Part shown: positions 52,093-61,084 of the stretch, piece after piece
Layout of the letters: every line of letters begins with the position of its first letter
Position numbering within the stretch: position 1 is the stretch's first letter
DNA from: CBFDBF01 sp050287965
GTDB lineage: Bacteria; Pseudomonadota; Gammaproteobacteria; Chromatiales; Chromatiaceae
Reading direction: 5' to 3'
Length of the DNA: 61,677 nt
Assembly: GCA_050287965.1 (NCBI GenBank)
Contig: JBNKCX010000030.1
Coordinates: 1 to 61,677, forward strand
Position numbers and translations under genes: made by a program
Notes under the pieces: generated by a model
Told to the model about the DNA's origin: nothing
The model's database searches: none
The model's input: only the letters and a program-made list of their open reading frames with translations

Positions 52093-52725
52093 TTACCAGT
52101 CCAATGGTGTCCGTTTGATGGTATTCAGGCGGATCTGCACCGCTTCCCGCTCTTGCATCTCCCGCCGCGCTTCCGCCTCTGCTTTGATCGCAGCCAGTTT
52201 GATCCGCTCGTTTTCCAGGAGAGCCTGTTCGCCGGCGATCCGCGCCTGGAGGTCCAGGATCGCCTTCTGGTCCGGCGCACTATCGATGGCACCGATGAGC
52301 CCCTGGAGATCCGAAAAGCGGCTCTTGGCTTGATTCAGAGAGTCCTGGGAGCGTTGGAGATAGGACGCGGCATTCTCGTTGTCCTGGTCATAGATCGACG
52401 CTGGCGCATCCTCAAGACTCCATGCCCCTGAATTCTGGATTTCATACTGATTCAGGATGTCGCCTGGGTTTACCTTGAGCTGTGTGTCATACGTCCCGGC
52501 AGGGAAGCCCGATCCGAATCCGCGACTACCGGTCATGGAGTTCAGAGTCTCCTGCATCTTGTCCAACTGGCTTTGCAGCATCTCGATTTGCTCCACCATA
52601 TGCTTCACCTGTTCGATGGCCTGGGCGAGATTGGAAACATCGATTACCGGGATTCCCCCGGCGTTCGCTGTGGATGCCACGACAAAAACAAGTACTGCCA
52701 TGAATGCTGTCTTTACCCGTTTCAT
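52093..52725 (-). CDS. virB5: VirB5-type minor pilin protein
   Basis: The 210-aa exported protein has a signal peptide (AFMAVLVFVVASTANAGGIPV) and a long helical, heptad-like region (LAQAIEQVKHMVEQIEMLQSQLDKMQETLNSMTGSRGFG and later DSLNQAKSRFSDLQGLI), typical of VirB5, the pilus-tip adhesin that contacts recipients. It ends RLNTIKRTPLDW, a tail also seen on the neighbouring EexN-like lipoprotein. It is followed by eexN (12-bp gap) and virB6. Confidence 0.83.
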   Translation of the reverse strand: MKRVKTAFMAVLVFVVASTANAGGIPVIDVSNLAQAIEQVKHMVEQIEMLQSQLDKMQETLNSMTGSRGFGSGFPAGTYDTQLKVNPGDILNQYEIQNSGAWSLEDAPASIYDQDNENAASYLQRSQDSLNQAKSRFSDLQGLIGAIDSAPDQKAILDLQARIAGEQALLENERIKLAAIKAEAEARREMQEREAVQIRLNTIKRTPLDW

Positions 52726-52757
52726 TGTTCCCTCCTATTCTGAATTTCCATCCAAGA

Positions 52758-53621
52758 TCAAATATTGGTTGTACGACGCAGATCAGATAAATGGCCCCTA
52801 GCGGCCCTTTTTGCCCGTGGACTCGAACATTTCTGAAGTCGCTTTTTTTCTTCAAGGCGCAGCTGGTCAGTCCTGGCTTTTGACTCCAGTTTCTGCCGGT
52901 ACTCTAAAGCCGCGGCAGGGACAAACCGCCCATCGTTGGCCAGCTCAACAAGCTTATGCAGCAGTCCTATCGGACTCCGCACAGTTCCCCTAGCTACGCG
53001 CCCTGAAATCTCATCCAACACCAGCTGCTGCTTCTCAATAGGGCATTTTTGGATGACCTGGATTGCTGGCGAACGGAATTCACCGCTAAAGACATCTGGC
53101 CAAGTAATACTTTCAAGATGATCTCCTACTACACTACCCTTTGGTTTTTTGGCGGCCGCTTGGATTCCTATCGTAGTAGTTTTATTCGTATTTAGTTCTT
53201 GTTCGGTATTAGTACTTATTAGCGTCGGGTTTTCCGTATCTGGATTACCCTCCTTCGGATTAACCTCCTTCAGGTTTCCTGAACGTGGTGGATTCTGATC
53301 AGCTATTATGTCTACCGGCGAATCCGTAACCTCCCAAATAACCTGGGTATATTTCCCCAGTTCACCACGCTCACGTCGGATTGTTAGATATCCGGCAAGC
53401 TCAAGTTCCTTTAAGCCCGCTCTTGTTGAGTGACGGCCATCTTTTTTCTGTTTAGCGAGATAATCCAGATAAAGACGGAAATCATCTGGAAGTGACAAGA
53501 TATAACCTAGAAGACCTATTGCCTTCCATGAGAGACGCCGATCCCGGATCAGATCGTTAGGGAGAATCGTGAAATCCCTGCGTACGCGACGCTTAATGAT
53601 AACTGCCTTGTTAGCTGACAT
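52758..53621 (-). CDS. Winged-helix replication-initiator-like protein
   Basis: The 287-aa protein begins with a winged-helix DNA-binding region, FTILPNDLIRDRRLSWKAIGLLGYILSLPDDFRLYLDYLAKQKKDGRHSTRAGLKELELAGYLTIRRERGE, as found in replication initiators and DnaD-type proteins of plasmids and integrative elements. A low-complexity linker (NPKEGNPDTENPTLISTNTEQELNTNKT) leads to a helical domain and a basic tail. It precedes virB5 and follows the small HTH gene. It may support excised-form replication; this is inference. Confidence 0.6.
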   Translation of the reverse strand: MSANKAVIIKRRVRRDFTILPNDLIRDRRLSWKAIGLLGYILSLPDDFRLYLDYLAKQKKDGRHSTRAGLKELELAGYLTIRRERGELGKYTQVIWEVTDSPVDIIADQNPPRSGNLKEVNPKEGNPDTENPTLISTNTEQELNTNKTTTIGIQAAAKKPKGSVVGDHLESITWPDVFSGEFRSPAIQVIQKCPIEKQQLVLDEISGRVARGTVRSPIGLLHKLVELANDGRFVPAAALEYRQKLESKARTDQLRLEEKKRLQKCSSPRAKRAARGHLSDLRRTTNI

Positions 53622-53638
53622 AGGCTAGCTCGCCCCAA

Positions 53639-53851
53639 TCAGCTTTCGAGAAAATGGGCTACTTCGGATGTCTTGAAATACACACGCCGCCCTATTTTCT
53701 TTCTTGCAGCATTGATTTGCTTTGACCAGTCATTACTTGACGAGCGCAAACTAATACGCAGACCTTCTGGCGATCTATCCAAAACTTCAGCGAGTTGACT
53801 GATACTCAGTAGCGGCCCATAGGAACCCAAAAGTGTTTCTTCGATCGTCAT
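53639..53851 (-). CDS. Small AlpA/excisionase-like DNA-binding protein
   Basis: The 70-aa protein resembles short winged-helix regulators: LLSISQLAEVLDRSPEGLRISLRSSSNDWSKQINAARKKIGRRVYFKTSEVAHFLES, with a HTH followed by a GRRVYFxxxEVxxFL wing, as in AlpA-type activators and some recombination directionality factors. It is first in the minus-strand mobility operon, 17 bp from the Rep-like gene. Its place suggests control of mobility genes or excision. Confidence 0.6.
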   Translation of the reverse strand: MTIEETLLGSYGPLLSISQLAEVLDRSPEGLRISLRSSSNDWSKQINAARKKIGRRVYFKTSEVAHFLES

Positions 53852-54126
53852 ACGTAATCCTTCGTTTAACTTGCTATAGATACATAATTCTGTAGCAATT
53901 TATTCCTTGCTTTCACTAACTTGTCAATGTTTTTTACGTTTAAAATCAATTCACTAGGATTTAATAATCAAACTGCTATGTTTTAATGAACGGATAATAT
54001 AAATTTGATTATCAATTTATATAGGTTTAATTTTTCCTGGTTTTTTAGCGAAATATAACCAGTCAAAAGATTCTCACTATTAACCAGTGGCATACATATA
54101 AATAATTTGTAATTTCGAGATATTTA
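53852..54126. promoter_or_regulatory. A/T-rich divergent control region with palindrome
   Basis: These 275 bp separate the minus-strand mobility operon from the plus-strand vbhA-helicase pair and are very A/T rich. An imperfect palindrome TATAAATTTGAT-T-ATCAATTTATA (53998-54021, one base missing in the right arm) is a candidate operator, possibly for the small HTH protein. Several TATAAT-like hexamers are present, so individual promoters cannot be assigned. Confidence 0.45.
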
Positions 54127-54342
54127 ATGACAGAAAAGAAGAGGCTTCGAATATCGGCGGCTGAACGTAGGCAACGACAAGAAGCAGTTAGATTTGCAAC
54201 TGCCTCCATAGCACTTGAAGGCCTTGCCGTACCTAAAGAATACGATGAAATGGCCCAGCGCTTTATCGATGGCGAAATTGAGCTTGATGAGCTAGCAGAA
54301 TTTACACACAAGACTGCACGAAAATTTTTCCAAAAATACTAG
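54127..54342 (+). CDS. VbhA-like antitoxin-domain protein without adjacent Fic
   Basis: The 71-aa protein matches the VbhA family of class I Fic inhibitors: ASIALEGLAVPKEYDEMAQRFIDGEIELDEL. It has the inhibitory motif [S/T]xxxE[G/N] as Ser27-Ile-Ala-Leu-Glu31-Gly32, whose Glu blocks ATP binding in Fic enzymes. No Fic gene is in the window. The next gene, 15 bp downstream on the same strand, is a nuclease-helicase, so the two form an operon. It may serve a Fic encoded elsewhere, be a remnant, or have been recruited by the helicase. Confidence 0.75.
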   Translation: MTEKKRLRISAAERRQRQEAVRFATASIALEGLAVPKEYDEMAQRFIDGEIELDELAEFTHKTARKFFQKY

Positions 54343-54357
54343 CCCAAGGAAAATGGA

Positions 54358-57300
54358 ATGAGAAAAGAAAACGGAACAACTTATCTCACTGCTTCTGATT
54401 TAGTCGGGCATTTAAACTGCGATCACCTGAGCACGCTTGATCTTCAGGTTGCAAATGGCACCTTAGAGAAACCTGATTACTATGATCCTTTACTGGAAAT
54501 CCTTCGTGAACGTGGATTCCGGCATGAACAAGACTATATCAATCATTTAAGATTACAAGGGCATGATGTTTGTTTTATTGAAGGAAAGGGAGTAAATGAT
54601 GAGACCGTAGATGCCACACTAAATGCCATGAGAGAAGGAAAGAACATTATCGTTCAAGCTGCCCTTTGTCAGGGACGCTGGACAGGACGCGCTGACATAT
54701 TAAGACGTGTTTCGACTCACTCATCTTTTGGCGACTGGTCATACGAAGTCATTGACACAAAACTCGCAAGAGAAACAAAAGGCGGTAGCGTGTTACAGCT
54801 TTGCCTTTATGCTGATCTGCTTTCTTATATTCAGGGCATTGAGCCTGAAAATATATATATAGTTTCCCCTTGGACAGATTTCGAGCCGCAGCGATTCCGC
54901 TATCAGGAGTTCGCAGCCTACTTCAGACGAGTTAAGAGATCAGCAGAAATCGCTTCTGATGAACCACATGAATATGCAACATATCCTGATCCAAAAGCAC
55001 ATTGCGATATATGCCGATGGAATCAGGATTGCGCTCAGAAAAGACGAGCTGATGACCACCTATGTCTTGTAGCCAATATCTCAAAGAGCCAAATTACAGA
55101 GTTACAGGACAATGGTATCAACACACGGAACTCCTTAGGTGAACTATCTTCAATTCCTTTTGAACCACGTAAAGGTTCATATCACTCACTTGAAAAAGTT
55201 AGGGCGCAAGCTGCCATTCAGGTTAAAGCGCTGAAAACCGGGAAAAACGAGATCGAATTTCTGGATGTGGTCTCAGAATCTGGCTTTGCCGCGCTGCCAA
55301 AACCATCTGATGGTGATATCTTCTTTGATATTGAAAGTGATCCATTCGTAGGGGTTGAAGGCATTGAGTATTTATTTGGCTATGCCTTCACTGATGAGCA
55401 CGGTCAAGTTCAATATATTGCCGAATGGGCTTTCAATAGGATAGAAGAGAAGTCAGCATTTGAACGCTTCGTTGATTTTGTGACAACGAGACAAGATCAA
55501 TACCCCGACCTTCATATCTATCATTTTGCTTCTTACGAACCTAGCGCTCTGAAACGTTTAATGGGGCGTTATGCAACAAGGGAAGAGGAAATTGATAATT
55601 TCTTGCGCGGCAAGGTCTTTGTAGATCTGCTAAGCGTTGTCAGAAATGCTCTTAGGGCTAGCGTTGAGAGCTATTCCCTTAAAAAACTAGAGTCATTCTT
55701 CAACTATAAAAGAAATATCCCATTGCATGACGCCAACATCGCCTTGACGACACTATCTGCAGGACTAGAACTTAATGATATCCCATCGATTGATGAGAAC
55801 ACCAAACAACTAGTTCAAGGCTATAACGCCGATGACTGTTTTTCAACGCTACATTTGAGAAATTGGCTTGAATCTCTGAGGGATGTACGACTTCAAGAGG
55901 GTGTCAAAATTACACGTCCTGCACCAGGGCAAGAAGGCCCAAGTGATGAGCTAGACGAAAAAACACAAAAAGTCCGGGCGTTGATCGAACGACTTACCCA
56001 TGATATTCCGATTGATATTGCTCAGCGCACCGAAGAGCAAAAGGCGCGTTGGATACTTGCCTATCTTCTTGAGTGGCACCGGAGGGAAGAAAAAGCCATA
56101 TGGTGGGAATTTTTCAGGTTAAGTGATCTGGCCTCCGATGAACTTATATCTGAAAAGGCAGCCTTGGGCCATCTAACCCTAGTCGGACAGGTTGACGAAA
56201 CAAGAACAGGAATTCCGATTCATCGTTACAAGTTTGAGCAGCAGGATACGGATATCAGAAGTGATGAAGATGTCCGGCAAACAGGGGGCGAAAAACTCGG
56301 GAGTGTCATTTCAATCAACACCGAGGAAAATACTATTGATATTAAAAAATCTAAGGCAACTGCGGATATCCATCCCGATGCTATTTTTGCCCACAAAATC
56401 ATACCTGGCACTGAACAGGCAGCATCACTATTTAGGCTTGGAGAATATGTTTCTGACCACGGTATGGAGGGTGAAGGTCCTTATCAAAGTGCCCGTGATC
56501 TGCTATTGCGAACCCCTCTCGATCTTGGCAATAAAGCCCTTCAGGAAGAGGGGGAGGATACACTATCAGCCGCCTTACGTATTATCAAATCTCTAGAGAA
56601 GGGGGTATTACCTATGCAAGGTCCCCCTGGCACGGGAAAATCCCATACGGGAGCACGCATGATTTGTTCACTTGTCAGTCAGGGCAAGAAAGTCGGAATA
56701 ACAGCAAATAGTCATAAAGTGATACGTCATCTTATTAACATAGTCATCGAGGCTGCAGATGAAATGGGTGTGGATATCAAGTGTATCCAAAAACCCGGTG
56801 AAATGGAGGATGATCAGGAGCGATTATCATTTGTTAAAAACAATAATGATGTGTTCGCTATACTTTCAGCAGGAAATGCACAAGTTGCAGGCGCAACACC
56901 ATTTCTCTGGTCGCGAATTGAAGCCGCGGAAGTTATAGATGTGTTAGTGGTGGATGAGGCCGCACAGATGTCACTTGCCAATGTGGTGGCTATAGGACAA
57001 GCTGCACCCGCCATGATTCTGCTGGGTGACCCACAACAACTTGAACAGCCCACACAAGGCTCACATCCCGATGGCACAGGGGTTTCTGCGTTAGACCATA
57101 TACTCGGAGAGCATCAAACCATTTTGCCGGAACAGGGTTTATTTTTGCCCGAGACATGGAGATTACATCCTGAAATATGCGCCTTTAATTCAGAGCAATT
57201 CTACGAAGGAAAGTTATTTTCCAAAAAAGGGTGTGAACTTCAAATGATCACGTCGAGTGGACGTTTTAATGGATCAGGATTGCGTTATGTTCCAGTTCAC

Positions 57301-57768
57301 CACACCGGCAATACCAGTTCTTCTTCAGAAGAAGCCAAGGTTATTCAAATAATTGTCGGAGAAATATTAGAGTCAGACAGCAAATGGATAGACCGCGAGG
57401 GCAAGACAGCCGATATCACTATCAGCGACATATTAATCATCGCTCCCTATAATGCACAAGTCTTCGAAATACAGCGTCTCCTGCATGGAGCCCGTATTGG
57501 TACCGTTGACAAATTCCAGGGGCAGGAAGCGCCAATTACGATCTATTCAATGGCAACTTCTAGCTACGCAGATGCCCCAAGAGGCATGGAGTTCCTATAT
57601 AGTTCCAACCGCCTCAATGTGGCCATCTCTCGCGCCCAGTGCCTTACGATCCTCCTCGCGTCACCACAGGTCTTCGAGGCGGAATGCAAGACACCAAGGC
57701 AAATGCGACTTGCCAATGCCCATTGCAGATATTTAGAGATGGCTGAACATGTAAACATTGAAGAATGA
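54358..57768 (+). CDS. TM0106-type RecB-like Fe-S nuclease with DEDD exonuclease-like and SF1 helicase domains
   Basis: The 1136-aa protein has three domains. Residues ~1-240 are a RecB/Cas4-like nuclease with EVIDTK (130-135) and an Fe-S pattern made of one early Cys (LNCDHL, residue 21) and C-x2-C-x5-C (HCDICRWNQDC, about 216-225), as in AddB and Cas4. Residues ~320-510 are an RNase H-like DEDD domain: FFDIESD, YHFASYEPSAL, YNADDC. Residues ~735-1130 are an SF1B helicase: GPPGTGKSHTG (about 754), VVDEAAQM (about 865), LLGDPQQL, TWRLHPEI, VDKFQGQEAP and RLNVAISRAQ. All motifs look intact. Such fusions occur in mobile elements and could act on foreign DNA or RNA. It is co-transcribed with the VbhA-like gene. 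Confidence 0.85.
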   Translation: MRKENGTTYLTASDLVGHLNCDHLSTLDLQVANGTLEKPDYYDPLLEILRERGFRHEQDYINHLRLQGHDVCFIEGKGVNDETVDATLNAMREGKNIIVQAALCQGRWTGRADILRRVSTHSSFGDWSYEVIDTKLARETKGGSVLQLCLYADLLSYIQGIEPENIYIVSPWTDFEPQRFRYQEFAAYFRRVKRSAEIASDEPHEYATYPDPKAHCDICRWNQDCAQKRRADDHLCLVANISKSQITELQDNGINTRNSLGELSSIPFEPRKGSYHSLEKVRAQAAIQVKALKTGKNEIEFLDVVSESGFAALPKPSDGDIFFDIESDPFVGVEGIEYLFGYAFTDEHGQVQYIAEWAFNRIEEKSAFERFVDFVTTRQDQYPDLHIYHFASYEPSALKRLMGRYATREEEIDNFLRGKVFVDLLSVVRNALRASVESYSLKKLESFFNYKRNIPLHDANIALTTLSAGLELNDIPSIDENTKQLVQGYNADDCFSTLHLRNWLESLRDVRLQEGVKITRPAPGQEGPSDELDEKTQKVRALIERLTHDIPIDIAQRTEEQKARWILAYLLEWHRREEKAIWWEFFRLSDLASDELISEKAALGHLTLVGQVDETRTGIPIHRYKFEQQDTDIRSDEDVRQTGGEKLGSVISINTEENTIDIKKSKATADIHPDAIFAHKIIPGTEQAASLFRLGEYVSDHGMEGEGPYQSARDLLLRTPLDLGNKALQEEGEDTLSAALRIIKSLEKGVLPMQGPPGTGKSHTGARMICSLVSQGKKVGITANSHKVIRHLINIVIEAADEMGVDIKCIQKPGEMEDDQERLSFVKNNNDVFAILSAGNAQVAGATPFLWSRIEAAEVIDVLVVDEAAQMSLANVVAIGQAAPAMILLGDPQQLEQPTQGSHPDGTGVSALDHILGEHQTILPEQGLFLPETWRLHPEICAFNSEQFYEGKLFSKKGCELQMITSSGRFNGSGLRYVPVHHTGNTSSSSEEAKVIQIIVGEILESDSKWIDREGKTADITISDILIIAPYNAQVFEIQRLLHGARIGTVDKFQGQEAPITIYSMATSSYADAPRGMEFLYSSNRLNVAISRAQCLTILLASPQVFEAECKTPRQMRLANAHCRYLEMAEHVNIEE

Positions 57769-58001
57769 GACATGTTAGATCTTGGCTTTGACACCAACCA
57801 TAACGTCTATTTTTGGCTAATTAGCGGCCTAAGCAGAAACTTAAAATCAACTTAGAAAGGTTAATTACTAATCAGAATAGACCAAACGAGTATTGGTTTT
57901 ACCTCTGCATTTGATCCGAATGCGGGCGACCATAACAAAATATGTTTGTCATATCCACCAGGATGAATATGAATTCCACCCTAAAGCTTGAGATATATAC
58001 A

Positions 58002-59168
58002 CTACCGCTTAAATGGGACAACGTTATTTCCCGGATCTCTCTTTAGACTAGGCGCATAGCTTTCATTGGCACTTCTAATAAACCCAGGCCTTTCAATTAT
58101 CTTCTCTATATCAGTTGCTGAAATTTGTAATTCATCAACCAATTGTTCCCCAGTCTTAACTTTCTCTTCCACTAACATTTTTATGCTGTCAGACAGGAGC
58201 TTCGGCATTTCTACCGGCGTAGAATCATCTAACGGTTCAGATTTTCTCCATTTACGTCGCGACAAATTAATCCAAAGCCGCTTCTCTTGGTCATCATTTA
58301 TTAACTTCAGTTGCTTAGATCGCATGATTTGCATTGCAATTGATATATTCCATCTTGGTTTTAATGAACGGAATGCATCTATACTAACGTCCCAAAGATC
58401 ACTGGAATACGCGGTAGCGGGCAACAAAAATGCTCCAGCAAAAAGATGGGCTTGCTCCTCAATAATCTTGAAATCGCGAGACTTATTAAGGACAGATCGG
58501 TCTACATTTCTATGCAATATAAGATGACCCAACTCATGTGCAGCATCAAATCTAGAACGAAAATAATTATTCTTATCAGACGACAGCACTACAATTGGGT
58601 GCGGTATCCTAAACTCTGAAAAGGCATCTTGAGTTTCAGCTTCAAATAACGTTCTCCAAACAATAACCCCATTAGACTCAAGTGTTCTCACCATATTGCT
58701 AATTGGACCGCTACCCAGCGTCCATATATCTCGCACTTGATTGGCTATTGATTCAATCGCAAAGCTATCTAGCTTTCTAAAATCTTCAGGAACATCCACA
58801 TCTGGCAAATTAAACTCAGGAAAAATAAAGTAGTTGAGCGCATAATCGATAATCTCAAGAGTCCATTCATATTTTGCTTCCGAAATTGTCCTCGATAGTT
58901 TAGTAGCCGAACTCATAGATCTATAAAATAGATTTGCTGGCTTTCTTATTGAGATTTCTTTGAAGAAATAACCTACTGGAACATTTAAAACTTTAGACAA
59001 ATGCTCAACAATTTCTTGTTTGGGATTTTGCGTGCCTTTCTCATAAAGTGATATAGATGTAGGAGATACGCCGATCAAATCAGCAAGATTCACAGAAGAT
59101 AGCCCGCGTGCTTTTTTAGCTTGGCTTAGCCTATCCCCTACAAAGTTTTTAACTCCAACCACTGGCAT
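58002..59168 (-). CDS. XRE helix-turn-helix / ImmA-IrrE metallopeptidase
   Basis: The 388-aa protein (start at the ATG at 59168, with AAGGAA upstream and no overlap with the preceding gene) has an N-terminal XRE HTH (RLSQAKKARGLSSVNLADLIGVSPTSISLYEKGTQNPKQEIVEHLSKVLNVPVGYFF) and an IrrE/ImmA zinc protease domain with HELGH (residues 211-215) and EEQAHLFAGAFLLP. Family members cut a partner repressor on a signal, as ImmA does in ICEBs1. A C-terminal ~90-aa region is unassigned. The upstream gene, ending 6 bp before, is its likely partner. Confidence 0.85.
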   Translation of the reverse strand: MPVVGVKNFVGDRLSQAKKARGLSSVNLADLIGVSPTSISLYEKGTQNPKQEIVEHLSKVLNVPVGYFFKEISIRKPANLFYRSMSSATKLSRTISEAKYEWTLEIIDYALNYFIFPEFNLPDVDVPEDFRKLDSFAIESIANQVRDIWTLGSGPISNMVRTLESNGVIVWRTLFEAETQDAFSEFRIPHPIVVLSSDKNNYFRSRFDAAHELGHLILHRNVDRSVLNKSRDFKIIEEQAHLFAGAFLLPATAYSSDLWDVSIDAFRSLKPRWNISIAMQIMRSKQLKLINDDQEKRLWINLSRRKWRKSEPLDDSTPVEMPKLLSDSIKMLVEEKVKTGEQLVDELQISATDIEKIIERPGFIRSANESYAPSLKRDPGNNVVPFKR

Positions 59169-59173
59169 AAAAA

Positions 59174-59866
59174 CTATTCCTTGCTTACTGCATCTTTGTC
59201 GAAATCTGGCTTTTGCGTTCTCCACTTTGGCATAGCTTCTTGAACCTGCGCCTGCAGATCAGTGGTCTTCTGATATTTGCGGTCTTGAAGATCAGATATC
59301 TCAACCAAACATATCGGCTCTTCGATCCATGCATCAAAATCAGGGTTTGGGAAACCAATTTTTATGGAACCTAAAGCATCTTTAGCAGATCCGTTCTCTG
59401 AATGAATTATTACCCCAAAAATCCGTTTCCTTTTATTCTCGCTACTTGCTTCTTTTAATTCATTAGGAAACATATCGCCTTGTGATAGATGCTCATTAAT
59501 TTTGGCAGACTGCTCGCGATTATCTGAGTGTTGTGGAAAAGTGTTGATCCCCTGGACATGACATAACACAAGCGAAAAGTCTCCGACTGAAACACAAACA
59601 TGCGTACAACCACCATTTTCAGGCTGAACTGAAGCTTGCCGCATTCCATATTGTGCGGCCATTCGAGAAAAAAGAGTCTCAGCGCAACCTCGTCGGTAAT
59701 AGCCCAGCGTATAGCTGGCTTGCTCCTCACCAAGATTCGTATCGCTGGCCATTGTTTGGCACGACATAGGATAGATATTACCTATCCCATCAATCAGTCC
59801 TTTTACAAATCCAGGGGGCAACTGTTGCGCAATTAACTCTTTCAAAGAAACATCTCGATCGCTCAT
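59174..59866 (-). CDS. Hypothetical protein paired with the ImmA/IrrE peptidase
   Basis: The start is taken at the ATG at 59866 (MSDRDVSLKELIAQQLPPGFVKGL), with a GGAAG ribosome site; an ATG at 59899 lies in the probable promoter. The 230-aa protein is soluble, with a central beta-rich part (GGCTHVCVSVGDFSLVLCHVQG) and KRIFGVIIHSENGSAKDALGSIKIGFPNPDFDAWIEEPICLVEI. I recognise no family. The tight coupling suggests a substrate, sensor or effector for the peptidase. Upstream, a GCAAAT-A-ATTTGC palindrome (59925-59937) could be the operator for the XRE domain. Confidence 0.65.
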   Translation of the reverse strand: MSDRDVSLKELIAQQLPPGFVKGLIDGIGNIYPMSCQTMASDTNLGEEQASYTLGYYRRGCAETLFSRMAAQYGMRQASVQPENGGCTHVCVSVGDFSLVLCHVQGINTFPQHSDNREQSAKINEHLSQGDMFPNELKEASSENKRKRIFGVIIHSENGSAKDALGSIKIGFPNPDFDAWIEEPICLVEISDLQDRKYQKTTDLQAQVQEAMPKWRTQKPDFDKDAVSKE

Positions 59867-60024
59867 AACTATGCTTCCAATTTTTGCTATAATGCGCATA
59901 TTATCGAGAATTTTTTGGCAAAAAGCAAATAATTTGCGAAATAATAAATATCCATTTTATCAACATGATAGAAAGCCAGTCCTTTTCTTACTTCAACCAA
60001 GAGAGAAATATTTCTTGTTGTAAG

Positions 60025-61062
60025 CTAAAAAACACCATCGAGTTTTGCCACCAAATCCTCCGCCCGCAGGTGCGTATATCTCCGCAGCATCTGCATAGAC
60101 TTATGCCCGCTGATTGCGGCCACCTCCTGATCGCTTAGCCCCTTTTCAACCAGCCTGGAAACTGCCTCGTGGCGCAGGTCGTGGAACCGCAGGTTGGTGA
60201 TGCCGGCGCGCTTGATAGCGTCTGACCAGACCTTATTGGTCCTGTAAGGACGCCTGTGGCCGTCGCGGCCCGGTTCACCATAGAAGATCAGGCCTACCTC
60301 TTTCGGCCTGACCGGATGGCTTATGGCCTCACGGAAAACCCGGACAGCTCGTTTTGACAGCGGGACGGTCCTGGCGCTGCCGTTCTTGGTCTCTGTGAGC
60401 CGCACAATGCGTCTTTGCAGGTCGACCTGATCCAGGGTCAGGGAAAGGATCTCGCCCTGGCGCATGGCCGTGTAGAGGGCGATCCGGACGGACCAGCCCA
60501 GCATGGGATTGGAGTGAGCATCGCAGGCCTTCAGCATCCTCTTGGCTTCGCTCCAGGAGAGCCGCCGGTTCCTCCCCTCCCCGGGCTTGGGCCTGCGGAT
60601 ATTGGATACCGGGTTGTAGACCAACCCCAGCCCCCACTCCTTGATGGCGGTGGTGTAGAGGTGGCCCAGGAGCGCCAGCTCCAACCTAACCGTGGAAGCG
60701 CTCCTACCCTCCTCCAACCGTTCATCACGGTAGGCCGCAATCACATCCGGGGTAAGGGAGACCAGAGAGTATTTCCCGAGTTGGGCGATCAGCGGCTTTG
60801 CACGCATCTTTTCCGCCCGCTGGGTGGATGGCCGCTTGGTGGGGGTTATTTCCTTCAGGTAGCGCTCCAGGGCCTCCTGGAGGAGCATCTTCTCGGAGGG
60901 GGACCGTCTGACGTAGACGCCCCGGATCATTTCGTCCTCAGTGCGCCTGGACCAGTCCTCGGCATCCCGTTTGGTGCGGAATGTCATCGAGGAGGTAGGC
61001 CAGCCCTTGCGCCGAATAACAGCCTTCCAGGTGCCGGATGGGGTCTTTACGATTGTGGCCAT
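60025..61062 (-). CDS. int: Tyrosine recombinase (site-specific integrase)
   Basis: The 345-aa integrase has an N-terminal arm-binding/SAM-like region and the catalytic domain with Arg201 (YTAMRQGEILSL), Lys226 (TETKNGSARTVPL), His294 and Arg297 (LRFHDLRHEAVSRL), His320 (ISGHKSM) and the nucleophile Tyr329 (MLRRYTHL). All are present, so it should be active. It reads away from the right attachment site, 88 bp from its start, which is the usual place of an integrase next to a tRNA. It would recombine the tRNA-Lys core at 61150-61200 with 37847-37897. Codon use and G+C look closer to the host than the flanking cargo. Confidence 0.95.
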   Translation of the reverse strand: MATIVKTPSGTWKAVIRRKGWPTSSMTFRTKRDAEDWSRRTEDEMIRGVYVRRSPSEKMLLQEALERYLKEITPTKRPSTQRAEKMRAKPLIAQLGKYSLVSLTPDVIAAYRDERLEEGRSASTVRLELALLGHLYTTAIKEWGLGLVYNPVSNIRRPKPGEGRNRRLSWSEAKRMLKACDAHSNPMLGWSVRIALYTAMRQGEILSLTLDQVDLQRRIVRLTETKNGSARTVPLSKRAVRVFREAISHPVRPKEVGLIFYGEPGRDGHRRPYRTNKVWSDAIKRAGITNLRFHDLRHEAVSRLVEKGLSDQEVAAISGHKSMQMLRRYTHLRAEDLVAKLDGVF

Positions 61063-61084
61063 CGGTACAGCTCTCCATGCTAAA

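Noticed and set aside
59867..59899. Upstream ATG for the ImmA/IrrE partner gene
   Set aside because: It lies in a promoter-like A/T-rich stretch without a ribosome site; the ATG at 59866 has GGAAG at good spacing.
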